NCBI GenBank assembly: GCA_026401035.1
Contig: JAPLNR010000054.1
Coordinates: forward strand, 81,351-145,350
Reading direction: 5' to 3'
Source of the DNA: Planctomycetia bacterium
GTDB lineage: Bacteria; Planctomycetota; Planctomycetia; Pirellulales; UBA1268
DNA: 64,000 nucleotides
In this document: one piece after another, positions 28,105-36,201 of the stretch
How positions within the stretch are numbered: the stretch's first letter is position 1
Layout: the number at the start of each line of letters is the position of its first letter
Program-made: the position numbers and the translations under genes
Notes under the pieces: model-generated
Database searches by the model: none
Told to the model about the DNA's origin: nothing
Seen by the model: the letters and a program-made list of their open reading frames with translations, nothing else

Positions 28105-28677
28105 ATGCCTGAATGGCTGACTGTTTCCGTTGGATCCCAGCCGGGGCTCCCCTGGCAGGCCTTGGCCATTCGACTCGCGGCGGCGGCGGCTTTCGGGCTC
28201 GTCGTGACATGGCTGTATCGAGCCACACGAGACGCTGCGCGGATCTCGGCTTCGTTTCCGGGCACGCTCTCGCTCTTATGTGTGCTCATCGCCATGGTGA
28301 CGCAGGTGATCGGCGACAACGTCGCGCTCGCCTTCAGCCTCGTGGGCGCCCTGTCGATCGTTCGCTTCCGCACCGTCGTGCAGGACACGCGTGACACCGC
28401 CTTCGTGATCTTCGCGGTGGCGGTGGGCATGGCGATCGGTGCCGGACAGCCCGCGGTGGCGGTGGCGGGCACAATCGCCACGGGGGCGGTGGCCTGGCTG
28501 TTTCGTGACGCCGCCGCCATCCATCGGGGCAGAAGTCCACGGGCCTTCGCCGTGGTGGTGCGGGCCGGGGCGGATGCCGCGGTCGAGGGCCGCGTGTGCG
28601 AGGTGCTCGGGAGGCATGGCGATAAGGTCGAACTCGTCGGCAGCGGCACCGCCAAGAAGGGCATGGCCGTGCAGGCC
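28105..28677 (+). pseudogene. DUF4956 membrane protein, truncated at its 3' end
   Basis: The first roughly 191 residues match DUF4956 membrane proteins. There are several transmembrane helices (LAIRLAAAAAFGLVVTWLY, LSLLCVLIAMVTQVIGDNVA) and the family core ALAFSLVGALSIVRFRTVV followed by DTRDTAFVIFAVAVGMA. A cytoplasmic tail ends GSGTAKKGM. It then runs straight into CotH sequence (SLVRELLGSEIF), so the natural end is lost. DUF4956 genes usually sit with VTC-domain polyphosphate polymerase and CotH genes. The membrane part could still be made as a chimera, because the frame stays open to 29115. Confidence 0.75.
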
Positions 28678-29021
28678 GAATCCCTGGTCCGGGAACTGCT
28701 TGGGTCGGAGATCTTTCGAGCGGCCGGCATCCCCACGCCCCGCGTGGCCCGGGCCCGACCGCTGGCAGGCGGTCGAGGACGTGCTCGCCGTCGAACCGTT
28801 TCTCACGTTCGCCGCGCTGGAACTGATGACGGGCCACTGGGATGGCTACTGCCTCAGCCGCAACAACTACCGCCTCCATGCAGATCCAGCGGACGGCGGC
28901 CGGTTTCACTTCCTGCCGCATGGCCATGGATCAGATCTTCGGCAACGCCCAGGCCGAGGTGCCGGAGCCGCCGCTGTGGTGCACGGCACTCGACGCCTCC
29001 GGGCGGGGCGACGTCTGGTAG
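28678..29021 (+). pseudogene. CotH kinase remnant with two frameshifts
   Basis: Three pieces of a CotH-type spore-coat kinase homologue lie in three frames: SLVRELLGSEIFRAAGIPTP (28678 on), then FLTFAALELMTGHWDGYCLS and NNYRLHADPADGGRFHFLPH (to about 28925), then MDQIFGNAQAEVPEPPLW to a TAG at 29019-29021. The second switch is explained by one extra C between HFLPHG and MDQIF. The N-terminal part and the end of the protein are missing. It is fused in frame to DUF4956, pointing to one deletion that collapsed a DUF4956-(VTC)-CotH operon. Confidence 0.8.
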
Positions 29022-29092
29022 ACGGGCGGGCATCGCAGAAAACGATATGCTCATGCCAGATCTAGATCAGGTCCTTCGGCAAGGACGCAAAA

Positions 29093-29355
29093 ATGCCGCT
29101 CGAAACACATCCTGACTGGCGGAACTTCGAGCTGGAGTTGAGTCCACACGTCGAGGAGCGGATGCTAGATCGAGGTTTCTCCGAGGTTGACCTGGGCTCA
29201 TGCTCGAAGCGACTTCTGCCATTCGTTCAGGCGTCGGCGGAGGCCGATGGATCTTGGAAACAACGCACGACAGTGATGCGTGGAAAGTTGTTGTGGAGCC
29301 GGATGAACACGAACAGGTGATCGTCATAATTACCGCCTATCGGGTGACACTATGA
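29093..29355 (+). pseudogene. DUF4258 protein, frameshifted
   Basis: AAGGA precedes an ATG whose frame reads LELSPHVEERMLDRGFSEVD, a DUF4258 N-terminus. Directly after this the family sequence continues in another frame (LMLEATSAIRSGVGGGRWIL, then DAWKVVVEPDEHEQVIVIIT), ending at TGA 29353-29355. One reading gap between Asp-Leu and Met-Leu therefore breaks the gene. DUF4258 proteins are small and have been proposed as ribonuclease-like toxins. The stop overlaps the ATG of the DUF2283 gene, as in two-gene modules. Confidence 0.7.
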
Positions 29356-29621
29356 AGCGTTCTTTTTTGAAGGTGACGTACCGGCACGGACGGCCAATCG
29401 CGGCCTATTTTCACCTGCCGCGGCAGCCTGGCGATTCTGCCGTACGGACCGAACGCGTTGACGAACTACTGCTCGTTGACCGTGCCGCCGATGGCCGACC
29501 GATCGGGATCGAAATCACCGATCCTGTCCGATTCGATCCCGACAGCTTCTTTGCCCTGCTCGAATCGTTGGGGCAAACCGCCATCGACCGAGACGAACTG
29601 CGGCCGCTTGTTGCCGCTTGA
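29352..29621 (+). CDS. DUF2283-like small protein
   Basis: An 89-residue protein with the DUF2283 pattern: a beta-hairpin start (FLKVTYRHGRPIAAYFHLP) then LLLVDRAADGRPIGIEITD. Its ATG overlaps the end of the frameshifted DUF4258 gene by four bases. The two families often occur side by side, which suggests a toxin-antitoxin-like pair in which this would be the surviving antitoxin. The functional claim is inference. Confidence 0.65.
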   Translation: MKRSFLKVTYRHGRPIAAYFHLPRQPGDSAVRTERVDELLLVDRAADGRPIGIEITDPVRFDPDSFFALLESLGQTAIDRDELRPLVAA

Positions 29622-29759
29622 GCACGGGGTACATCGGGAATGAATAAGGGATAGGACGGTCAACGTCACCTCCGCAGGCGTTTGACCGGTGATGGGCGGT
29701 CGATTGGGTGCCATTGCGGGCCGTTTGCGGCACGAGGATTCTGTCTCTGAGAGTGACGA

Positions 29760-29912
29760 CTACGGTTGAGCAGCACCCTTGCCGCGGCAGCGGTCGCTGC
29801 AATACCGCACCTGCTCCCAGCACCGCTCCCATTTCTTGCGCCACGTAAACTCGCGGCCGCAGGCGGCGCAGATCTTCGCGGGCCGGTTTACGCGGTCTTG
29901 GCTGCGGCCCAT
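29760..29912 (-). CDS. DUF2256 zinc-ribbon-like protein
   Basis: A 50-residue protein matching DUF2256, with [20 protein letters not shown] followed by YCSDRCR. Four Cys in CxxC...CxxxC arrangement suggest a small zinc ribbon. The ATG at 29912 lies inside the cstA gene, so the two overlap by 25 bases in different frames. DUF2256 genes often sit near photolyase/cryptochrome genes; none is seen here. Function unknown. Confidence 0.85.
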   Translation of the reverse strand: MGRSQDRVNRPAKICAACGREFTWRKKWERCWEQVRYCSDRCRGKGAAQP

Positions 29913-31672
29913 GCCTTGGGCTCCGGAAGGTGTCCACTGGGGCCCGGCCTCTGCGGCCCCGGCGGCGCCGCCAAGACGCGAATGGCCTCCACCAGCATCA
30001 CGCCCGCCAGCGCGAGCAGCACCACGCCCGCCCAGGGCACCGGATCGGCCGGCAGCACGAAGCCACCCGCCCCGCGGAAGCGCGGCAGCGTCATGCTCGC
30101 CAGCGCCCAGGTGCTCATCACATACATGAACACGGTCGGCACGCCGGTGACGAGCCAGACCCAGGCCTCGCGACGCGTTCGCCACAGCCAGACCGTCACG
30201 CCCAGGAGCGTGAGCGCCGCCAGCAGCTGGTTGCTCGCGCCAAACAGGCTCCAGAATGTTTTCCAGACGGGGATCGCGTCGCCGTTGCCGTCGAGCTGCG
30301 GCCGCAGGAGGAAGAGCAGCGGCACGCCCGCCGTTAGTGCGGTGCCGAGCCACGCGCCCGTCCGGCCCGTCAGGCCGGTGAGCTCCTGGACGATGTACCG
30401 GCCGAGCCGGGTGCAGACGTCGAGCGTGTCGTAGACGAAGGTCGTGAAGGCCATGAGCGCGAACGACACGCCGATCGTCGTCGGCACGCCGAGGATCTCG
30501 AGAAACCGACCCATGCCGAGGGCATAGACGAAGTTCGGCGGCTGGTTTGCCAGCGGGCTGTCGGCGGCGAGCACCATCACGCACGACAGGCTCACGATCG
30601 CCACCATCGCCTCCAGGAGCATCGTGCCATAGCCAATCGGCCGGGCGTCGGTCTCCCTGCGCAATTGCTTGCTCGTGGTGCCCGAGGCGATCAGCGAGTG
30701 AAAGCCGGAGCAGGCGCCGCAAGCGATCGTAATGAAGAGCATCGGAATCAGTTCGCCCGCCTTCGCCGTCTGCCAGTTTGTGAAGGCCGGGTAGCGCACG
30801 CACGAATCGCCCGCCACCAGCCGGTCGCTCGCCACGAGGCCGATCACCGCGCCTGCCAGGGCGACATAAAGAAAACAACCGCCGAGGTGTCCGCGCGGCT
30901 GCAGCAGCAGCCACATCGGCACCATCGCCGCCCCGAGACAGTAGAGCAAGAGCAGCACGCCCCAGATCTTCTGGGCCTGCCCGTTGCTCACGCCGAGCAG
31001 CGCCGCCAGGTCGAACGGAATGAACTGGCCGATCCAGATCGCCACGCCCACGAGCGGCAGAAAGATCAGCGTGGCCAGCCAGAGGGGCATCTTCAGATGC
31101 CGCATGCAAAGCCCCATGATCACCGGCAGTACGAGATAGAGCAGGCTCGACGTGGCGATGCCGCCGCCCGACACCTCCTGGCCGTTCTCGAGTGTCTGCC
31201 GTCCGATGAAGCTCGAGGCCGTGATGTCGGTGAAGGCGACGACGATGTAGACCAGCGCGATCCAGACGAACGCCAGGAAGAGCACGTAGCTCCGGCGGCT
31301 CATGTGATCGCGGACCACCTCGGCGATCGACCGGGCCTTGTGGCGGATCGAGGCCACGAGCGCCGCAAAATCGTGCACGCCGCCGATGAAGATGCTGCCG
31401 ATCAAGATCCAGAGCAGGGCCGGCAGCCAGCCGAAGGCCACGCCGGCGAGGATCGGCCCGACGATCGGCCCGGCCGCCGCGATCGCCGAGAAGTGCTGGC
31501 CGAGCAGGAGCTGCGGGGCGATCGGCTCGTAGTCGATGTCGTCGCGGAGCGTGACCGCGGGCGTGGGCGTGGCGGCGTCGAGCCGGAAGAGCCGGGCGAG
31601 CAGGCTGCCATAAAGCCGGTAGGCCACCATGAGGATGAGGCCGCTCGGGATGAGAATGGCAAGAAGGCTCAT
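29888..31672 (-). CDS. cstA: CstA-family peptide/pyruvate transporter
   Basis: A 594-residue inner-membrane protein of the CstA carbon-starvation family, known from enterobacteria as a peptide or pyruvate transporter. It has about 15 hydrophobic segments and family motifs such as [20 protein letters not shown], then [20 protein letters not shown] and a conserved [20 protein letters not shown]. The start at 31672 gives the normal N-terminus ([14 protein letters not shown]). Length and motifs indicate a complete protein. It is divergent from the thioredoxin reductase gene with a 174-bp spacer, and its 3' end overlaps the DUF2256 gene. Confidence 0.92.
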   Translation of the reverse strand: MSLLAILIPSGLILMVAYRLYGSLLARLFRLDAATPTPAVTLRDDIDYEPIAPQLLLGQHFSAIAAAGPIVGPILAGVAFGWLPALLWILIGSIFIGGVHDFAALVASIRHKARSIAEVVRDHMSRRSYVLFLAFVWIALVYIVVAFTDITASSFIGRQTLENGQEVSGGGIATSSLLYLVLPVIMGLCMRHLKMPLWLATLIFLPLVGVAIWIGQFIPFDLAALLGVSNGQAQKIWGVLLLLYCLGAAMVPMWLLLQPRGHLGGCFLYVALAGAVIGLVASDRLVAGDSCVRYPAFTNWQTAKAGELIPMLFITIACGACSGFHSLIASGTTSKQLRRETDARPIGYGTMLLEAMVAIVSLSCVMVLAADSPLANQPPNFVYALGMGRFLEILGVPTTIGVSFALMAFTTFVYDTLDVCTRLGRYIVQELTGLTGRTGAWLGTALTAGVPLLFLLRPQLDGNGDAIPVWKTFWSLFGASNQLLAALTLLGVTVWLWRTRREAWVWLVTGVPTVFMYVMSTWALASMTLPRFRGAGGFVLPADPVPWAGVVLLALAGVMLVEAIRVLAAPPGPQRPGPSGHLPEPKAWAAAKTA

Positions 31673-31846
31673 GGTGATGCTCAGGGCCGCCGGCGGGCTG
31701 CCTGTTTCGGGGGAATCCGCGGGGCGGGTGTGCCGTCCGCGACGAACCGTTACCATCATGCCGATTCCGGCCGGTGGCGTCGATCCAGAAGCCGCCGGTG
31801 CGCGATCTGGGCATCAGCGAAGGCACGCGTGAAGGGAGTCATCCAC

Positions 31847-32908
31847 ATGGCCGCATCCTCGAAAGAAACACTCGTCATCATCGGTAGCGGCCCGGCCGGC
31901 TGGTCGGCCGCCACCTACGCTGCCCGGGCCCAGCTCAAGCCGCTGGTCTACGAAGGGGCGATCACCGAAAAGAACCGGATGTCGGGCACGCTGCCGCTCG
32001 GGCAATTAGCCCTCACGAGCGAAGTGGAAAACTACGCCGGCTTCCCCCATGGCAACCTCGGCGCCTTCCTCGATTCGGCCCTGCCGGCCGCGCGGCGGCA
32101 GATGATGGCCCCGCATGCGGGCGAGGGCGTCACCGGCCCGGAACTCATGGAACTGATGCGGCAGCAGGCCGTCAACATGGGCACGCGGATCATCACCGAC
32201 GACATCCTCAAGGTCGACTTCTCGCAGCGGCCCTTCAAGCTCTTCCCGAGCGAAGGGGGCGTGGTCGAGGCGGCCTGCGTGATCGTGGCGACGGGTGCGA
32301 GCGCCAACTGGCTCGGCCTGCCGAGCGAGGAGAAATACAAGAACCGCGGCGTGAGCGCCTGTGCCGTCTGCGACGGCGCGCTGCCCCGCTTCCGCAACCA
32401 GCCGATCGTCGTGGTGGGCGGCGGTGACTCGGCCGTGGAGGAGGCGACCTATCTCGCCAAGTTTGCGAGCACCGTCCACCTCGTGCACCGCCGCGACGCC
32501 CTCCGCGCCTCGAAGATCATGGCCCAGCGGGCGCATGACGACCCGAAGATACGGATCCATTTCAACTCGGGGCTGGCCGAGGTGCTCGGCGACGATGCGA
32601 AGGGCGTAACGGGTGTGCGGCTGCAGAGCACGGTAGATGCCAGCACCGAGGTGCTCGAGGCGGCGGGCGTCTTCCTCGCGATCGGCCACACGCCGAACAC
32701 GGGCTTTCTCGACGGCCAGCTCGAACTCACGCCCAAGAAGTACATCGTGTGGAAGAAGCACTTCCGCACCGACACGACCGTGGAGGGCGTCTTCGCCGCC
32801 GGCGACGTGGCCGACGACTACTACCGCCAGGCGATCTCGGCCGCCGGCACCGGCTGCATGTCAGCCCTCGACGCGGAACGCTGGCTGGCTGCCCAGGGCA
32901 CGCACTGA
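31847..32908 (+). CDS. trxB: Thioredoxin reductase
   Basis: A 353-residue NADPH- and FAD-dependent reductase that keeps thioredoxin reduced in the cytoplasm. The FAD Rossmann motif is GSGPAG at 13-18, the redox-active pair is Cys172/Cys175 in CAVCDG, and the NADPH motif [10 protein letters not shown] follows. The closing FAD motif is [27 protein letters not shown] lies before the ATG at 31847; the frame is open far upstream because of the GC-rich antisense of cstA. The gene stands alone and ends in a spacer with a strong terminator that serves the convergent gene. Confidence 0.92.
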   Translation: MAASSKETLVIIGSGPAGWSAATYAARAQLKPLVYEGAITEKNRMSGTLPLGQLALTSEVENYAGFPHGNLGAFLDSALPAARRQMMAPHAGEGVTGPELMELMRQQAVNMGTRIITDDILKVDFSQRPFKLFPSEGGVVEAACVIVATGASANWLGLPSEEKYKNRGVSACAVCDGALPRFRNQPIVVVGGGDSAVEEATYLAKFASTVHLVHRRDALRASKIMAQRAHDDPKIRIHFNSGLAEVLGDDAKGVTGVRLQSTVDASTEVLEAAGVFLAIGHTPNTGFLDGQLELTPKKYIVWKKHFRTDTTVEGVFAAGDVADDYYRQAISAAGTGCMSALDAERWLAAQGTH

Positions 32909-32926
32909 CCACCGCCTGCGGAGGCC

Positions 32927-32944
32927 GACGGGCTGAAGCCTGTT
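32927..32944. repeat. Degenerate copy of the 18-bp palindromic repeat
   Basis: GACGGGCTGAAGCCTGTT differs at two positions from the palindrome found at gene ends elsewhere in the window. It lies 19 bases after the trxB stop, but here it is not joined to a stop codon. Confidence 0.6.
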
Positions 32945-32948
32945 CTCG

Positions 32949-32984
32949 TTAAAAAACCCGGCCGGGAGAGGTCTCCCGGCCGGG
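32949..32984 (-). terminator. Intrinsic terminator of the Cys-rich protein gene
   Basis: CCCGGCCGGGAGA and TCTCCCGGCCGGG form a perfect 13-bp stem around a two-base centre. On the minus strand six T residues follow immediately. It lies 35 bases after the stop of the gene ending at 33020, and it may also stop readthrough from trxB. Confidence 0.9.
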
Positions 32985-33019
32985 CGGATGAAACTCGTGA
33001 AGCTGGCGATCAGAGCGGA

Positions 33020-33538
33020 CTAAAAGCCCACGTAGGTCACGCAGATGTCGCCGTGCTTCTGGAAGCGGATGACCACCGAGCAGCCGCAGCCGTAGTCGTA
33101 GCGAACCTGGCCGCAGCCGAGCAGCGTGCAGCGGGAGGTTTCGCACGGGCAGCCCTGGCAGCAGGCCGGCAGGCAGACCGGCACGTTGACCGTGCAGCAG
33201 GTTTCCGGGCTCGTCGGCGAGAGCACCGTCTCGTAGGTCGGCTCTTCGCAGCAGCCCCGGTCGCACCTGTGCTTGTGGGCGTGCTTGTGGCGATACTTGA
33301 TGCAGGGATTCGTCGGGCAGCAGGTCTCGGCACCGCAGCCGGGCTCGAAACCGCACGACGGCTCGATGGCACAGGCCGGCTCGAACGCGCTGCAGCCGGG
33401 CTCCGCGGCACAGCTGGCCTCGGGGGCGGCACACGTCGGATCGAGGTGACGACGGTGGTGACCAAAACCAGCCTCGGCAGACGAACCGATGGCAAACGAC
33501 AGGGCGGCAAGACCGCAAAGAAACAGCGAACGACCCAT
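33020..33538 (-). CDS. Secreted Cys/His-rich protein
   Basis: A 172-residue protein with signal peptide 1-23 (LCGLAALSFAIGSSAEA). The mature part contains about 30 cysteines, many as CC or CxxC (ACCQGCPCETSRC), and a His/Lys-rich patch (KYRHKHAHKHRC). GGAGG eight bases before the ATG sets the start. Planctomycetes encode many such Cys-rich exported proteins. They could cross-link the proteinaceous cell envelope by disulfides or bind metal; neither is shown here. Confidence 0.78.
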   Translation of the reverse strand: MGRSLFLCGLAALSFAIGSSAEAGFGHHRRHLDPTCAAPEASCAAEPGCSAFEPACAIEPSCGFEPGCGAETCCPTNPCIKYRHKHAHKHRCDRGCCEEPTYETVLSPTSPETCCTVNVPVCLPACCQGCPCETSRCTLLGCGQVRYDYGCGCSVVIRFQKHGDICVTYVGF

Positions 33539-33787
33539 GAGAAGAGCCTCCATGGCAGTGACTGGGGGGGACCGTGATCGGGACGGAGAATTCCGTGCCC
33601 GGCGGTGAAGCCGCGGGTGCAGCCGCAACTTCCCTCAACTCTGGCACACGCCCGGATATTGTCAAAGAACAGTTTCTTTTTCGCGAGTTTTCGGTTTTCG
33701 GGGTGGACGGATCTCCAGCGCGTGGCGAGAGTTACAGCGATTCGCGCTTTCGCGGCCCATTCCCGGCACGAAACCAGGAGTTGATCC

Positions 33788-34885
33788 ATGGCCTCCGCCC
33801 CCGACGTGCTCGTTGCCTTCGTGAAGGACTGCCTCCAGCGGGGGCTCGATCGCGACGCGATCACCCGGGCGCTCGAGGCGGCCGGGTGGTCGGCCCGCGA
33901 GGCGCAGACCGCGCTCGCCGAATTCGCGGAATCAGCGCTGCCCGTGCCCGTGCCGCGGAAACGCGTGTCGAGTTCACCCCGCGACGCGTTCCTCAACCTG
34001 CTCGCCACCGCGATGCTCTATCACGGGGCGATCGCCACGGGCGTGATCTTCTTCGTGCTCATCGACCGCTGGCTGCCCCTGCCCGGCGAACGGAGCATCT
34101 TCTTCCGGGACATCCTGCGGTGGGCCGCAGCGGCATTGCTCGTGTCGCTGCCGATCCTCGGCCTCGTCCAACGCACGATCTCCCGCGACAGCGCCGCCAA
34201 TCCGATGGCGCGAATGACACCCGTCTATCGTGCGCTCGCCTACTTCACGCTGCTCGTGACGGCGCTGGTGATGGCGGGCGACCTGATCTGCGTGGTCATC
34301 AACTTCCTCGAAGGCGATGCCACGCTGCGGTTCATTCTCAAGGCGCTCGTCGTGCTCCTGATCGCGGGGGGCGTCTACCTCTGGTACTCAAGCGACGTGC
34401 GCCGCGAGGAGGCGCTGGCCGCCGGGAGTGCGACGTCCGGTGCGGGCCCGATGCACCCCACCCCGCCCTGGCGGCAGTGGCTTTCCCGCGTGGCGCTCGC
34501 GGTGGCGCTCGTCGCGATTGTTGCGGCCCTCGGGCTCCTCGGCAGTCCGGTGCGGGCGCGGATGCTGCGGCTCGACAGCCAGCGGGTGAGCGACCTGCGG
34601 GCCATCCAGGCCAATGTCGAGCTCTACCATTCGCGGCGCGGCGAACTGCCGGCCGCGCTCGACGACCTCGCGAAGGATCCCGACACCTACGTGCAGCAAC
34701 TCGCCGATCCGGCCTCGAAGCAGCCCTACGGCTACACGCGGATCGACGGCAAGACGTATCGGCTGCTGGCGACGTTCGACCTGCCGACGCCGGCCGAGGA
34801 TGAGCAGCAGCCGTGGAACCGCGACGACTTCTTCAAGCACGCCGCGGGCGAGCAGACGTTCACGCTCACCGCGCCCGAAAAGTAG
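33788..34885 (+). CDS. DUF5671-type membrane protein with pilin-like C-terminal domain
   Basis: A 365-residue protein. Residues 1-45 are helical and UBA-like (LVAFVKDCLQRGLDRDAITR, then ALEAAGWSAREAQTAL). Four or five membrane helices follow at about 68-200 in the DUF5671 pattern, then a helix at 238-258. The final periplasmic segment (SQRVSDLRAIQANVELYHSR, then GELPAALDDL) resembles type II secretion pseudopilins. GGAG lies before the ATG. The stop TAG abuts the palindromic repeat, and the last sense codon is AAG. Confidence 0.75.
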   Translation: MASAPDVLVAFVKDCLQRGLDRDAITRALEAAGWSAREAQTALAEFAESALPVPVPRKRVSSSPRDAFLNLLATAMLYHGAIATGVIFFVLIDRWLPLPGERSIFFRDILRWAAAALLVSLPILGLVQRTISRDSAANPMARMTPVYRALAYFTLLVTALVMAGDLICVVINFLEGDATLRFILKALVVLLIAGGVYLWYSSDVRREEALAAGSATSGAGPMHPTPPWRQWLSRVALAVALVAIVAALGLLGSPVRARMLRLDSQRVSDLRAIQANVELYHSRRGELPAALDDLAKDPDTYVQQLADPASKQPYGYTRIDGKTYRLLATFDLPTPAEDEQQPWNRDDFFKHAAGEQTFTLTAPEK

Positions 34886-34938
34886 GACAGGCTTCAGCCT
34901 GTCAGGAACGGCGACAGGCTGAAGCCTGTCCTGCTTCA
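34883..34938. repeat. Inverted pair of palindromic repeats shared by two convergent gene ends
   Basis: Two head-to-head copies of the 18-bp palindrome (GACAGGCTTCAGCCTGTC at 34886-34903 and its complement at 34913-34930) are separated by nine bases and can form one long stem. The left copy is flush with the TAG of the DUF5671 gene. The right copy starts eight bases after the TGA of carA. The element therefore sits exactly between two convergent genes and is a good candidate for a bidirectional terminator. Confidence 0.88.
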
Positions 34939-36078
34939 GGCCATCATCCTGCGGAAACGCTCGAAGAGATAGGCGGAGTCGTGCGGACCCGCGGCGGCCT
35001 CGGGGTGATACTGCACGCTCGCGGCCGGAGCGGTCGTGTGCCGCACGCCCTCGATCGTGCCGTCGTTCAGATTGCGGTGCGTTACCGTCAGCTCCGGCGG
35101 GAGCGTTGCCTCGTCGACCGCGAAGCCATGGTTTTGTGACGTGATCTCCACCTTGCCGGTCTCGAGGTCCATCACGGGCTGGTTCGCGCCGCGATGGCCA
35201 AATTTGAGTTTGAACGTCTTCGCACCGCAGGCCAGCGCCAGCAGTTGATGGCCGAGGCAGATGCCAAACAGCGGCACCTTGCCGACGAGATCCCGCACCG
35301 TCGTCACGCAGTAGTCGAGCACCTCCGGATCGCCGGGGCCGTTCGAGAGAAAAACACCATCCGGCTGGTGCGCGAGCACCTCGGCGGCCGTCACCTTTCC
35401 CGGCAGCACCGTCACGCGGCAGCCGGTGCTCGCGAGGTGCCGGGCGATGTTCCACTTCATGCCGTAGTCGAGCGCGACGACATGCTTTGTGCCCGCAAAC
35501 ACCGGCGGCGACGGCATCACGCCCCCCTCGGTCGGCTGCAGGAGCGGCTCGCCCCAGGCATCGAGCTTCTCGGTCCATTCGCTTTGGCGTTCCGGCATCA
35601 CCTCGCGGACAAGATCACGCCCCACGAGCTGCGGCGCCGCCTTCGCGAGCGTCACCAATTGCGCCGCGTCGAGCACCTCGCTCGAGAGCACCCCCGTCAT
35701 GGCGCCGCGGATCCGCAGCCGCCGCACGAGCGACCGCGTATCGATGCCGCTGATGCCGACGACGCCGGCCTTCGCAAGATAGTCACCGAGCGTGCCCTCG
35801 GCGGTGAAGTTGCTCGCCACCCGGCTGGCTTCGCGGACCACGAAGCCGGCCATCTGCAGATGGCCGCTTTCGACGTCGGCGTGGTTCACGCCGTAGTTGC
35901 CGATCTGCGGCGCGGTCATCGTGAGGATCTGGCCGCGGTAGGAGGGGTCGGTCAGGATCTCCTGATACCCCGTCATCGACGTGTTGAAGCAGACCTCGCC
36001 AGACACGGTTCCCGTCGCGCCGAACGACTCGCCGAAATAGACCGTGCCGTCTTCGAGAGCCAGTGCCGCACGTGCCAC
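34936..36078 (-). CDS. carA: Carbamoyl-phosphate synthase, small (glutaminase) subunit
   Basis: A 380-residue class I glutamine amidotransferase subunit that hydrolyses glutamine and passes ammonia to CarB for arginine and pyrimidine synthesis. Catalytic Cys274 is in FGICLGHQ; His358 and Glu360 are in [13 protein letters not shown]. The N-terminal domain shows [20 protein letters not shown]. It starts at GTG 36078 with GGAGG about ten bases upstream. No carB is seen in the window, so the subunits are encoded apart or carB lies beyond. The stop codon abuts the palindromic repeat. Confidence 0.96.
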   Translation of the reverse strand: MARAALALEDGTVYFGESFGATGTVSGEVCFNTSMTGYQEILTDPSYRGQILTMTAPQIGNYGVNHADVESGHLQMAGFVVREASRVASNFTAEGTLGDYLAKAGVVGISGIDTRSLVRRLRIRGAMTGVLSSEVLDAAQLVTLAKAAPQLVGRDLVREVMPERQSEWTEKLDAWGEPLLQPTEGGVMPSPPVFAGTKHVVALDYGMKWNIARHLASTGCRVTVLPGKVTAAEVLAHQPDGVFLSNGPGDPEVLDYCVTTVRDLVGKVPLFGICLGHQLLALACGAKTFKLKFGHRGANQPVMDLETGKVEITSQNHGFAVDEATLPPELTVTHRNLNDGTIEGVRHTTAPAASVQYHPEAAAGPHDSAYLFERFRRMMA

Positions 36079-36150
36079 GTCGATGAGCCTCCGGGGAATG
36101 TGTTTTGAAGCATGATAGCGGAAGGCCCGACGCTTGTAGACCGCCTCGGT

Positions 36151-36181
36151 TGCAGACCGCTTCGGAACGAAGCGGTCTGCA
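36151..36181 (-). terminator. Hairpin after the ThuA-DUF1080 gene
   Basis: TGCAGACCGCTTC and GAAGCGGTCTGCA form a perfect 13-bp stem with a 5-base loop, 20 bases beyond the stop of the gene ending at 36202. No T-tract follows, so it is either a weak intrinsic terminator or a 3'-end stabilising structure. Confidence 0.65.
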
Positions 36182-36201
36182 AGTTCGCTACTTTCCGCTG
36201 G

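Noticed and set aside
28678..29115. Reading the DUF4956 frame as a 336-residue intact protein
   Set aside because: The last 115 codons are out-of-frame CotH sequence rich in Arg and Pro; the homology switches frame at the junction.
30665..31846. Plus-strand extension that would make a 747-residue thioredoxin reductase
   Set aside because: The extra part is antisense to cstA. The ribosome site and family N-terminus are at 31847.
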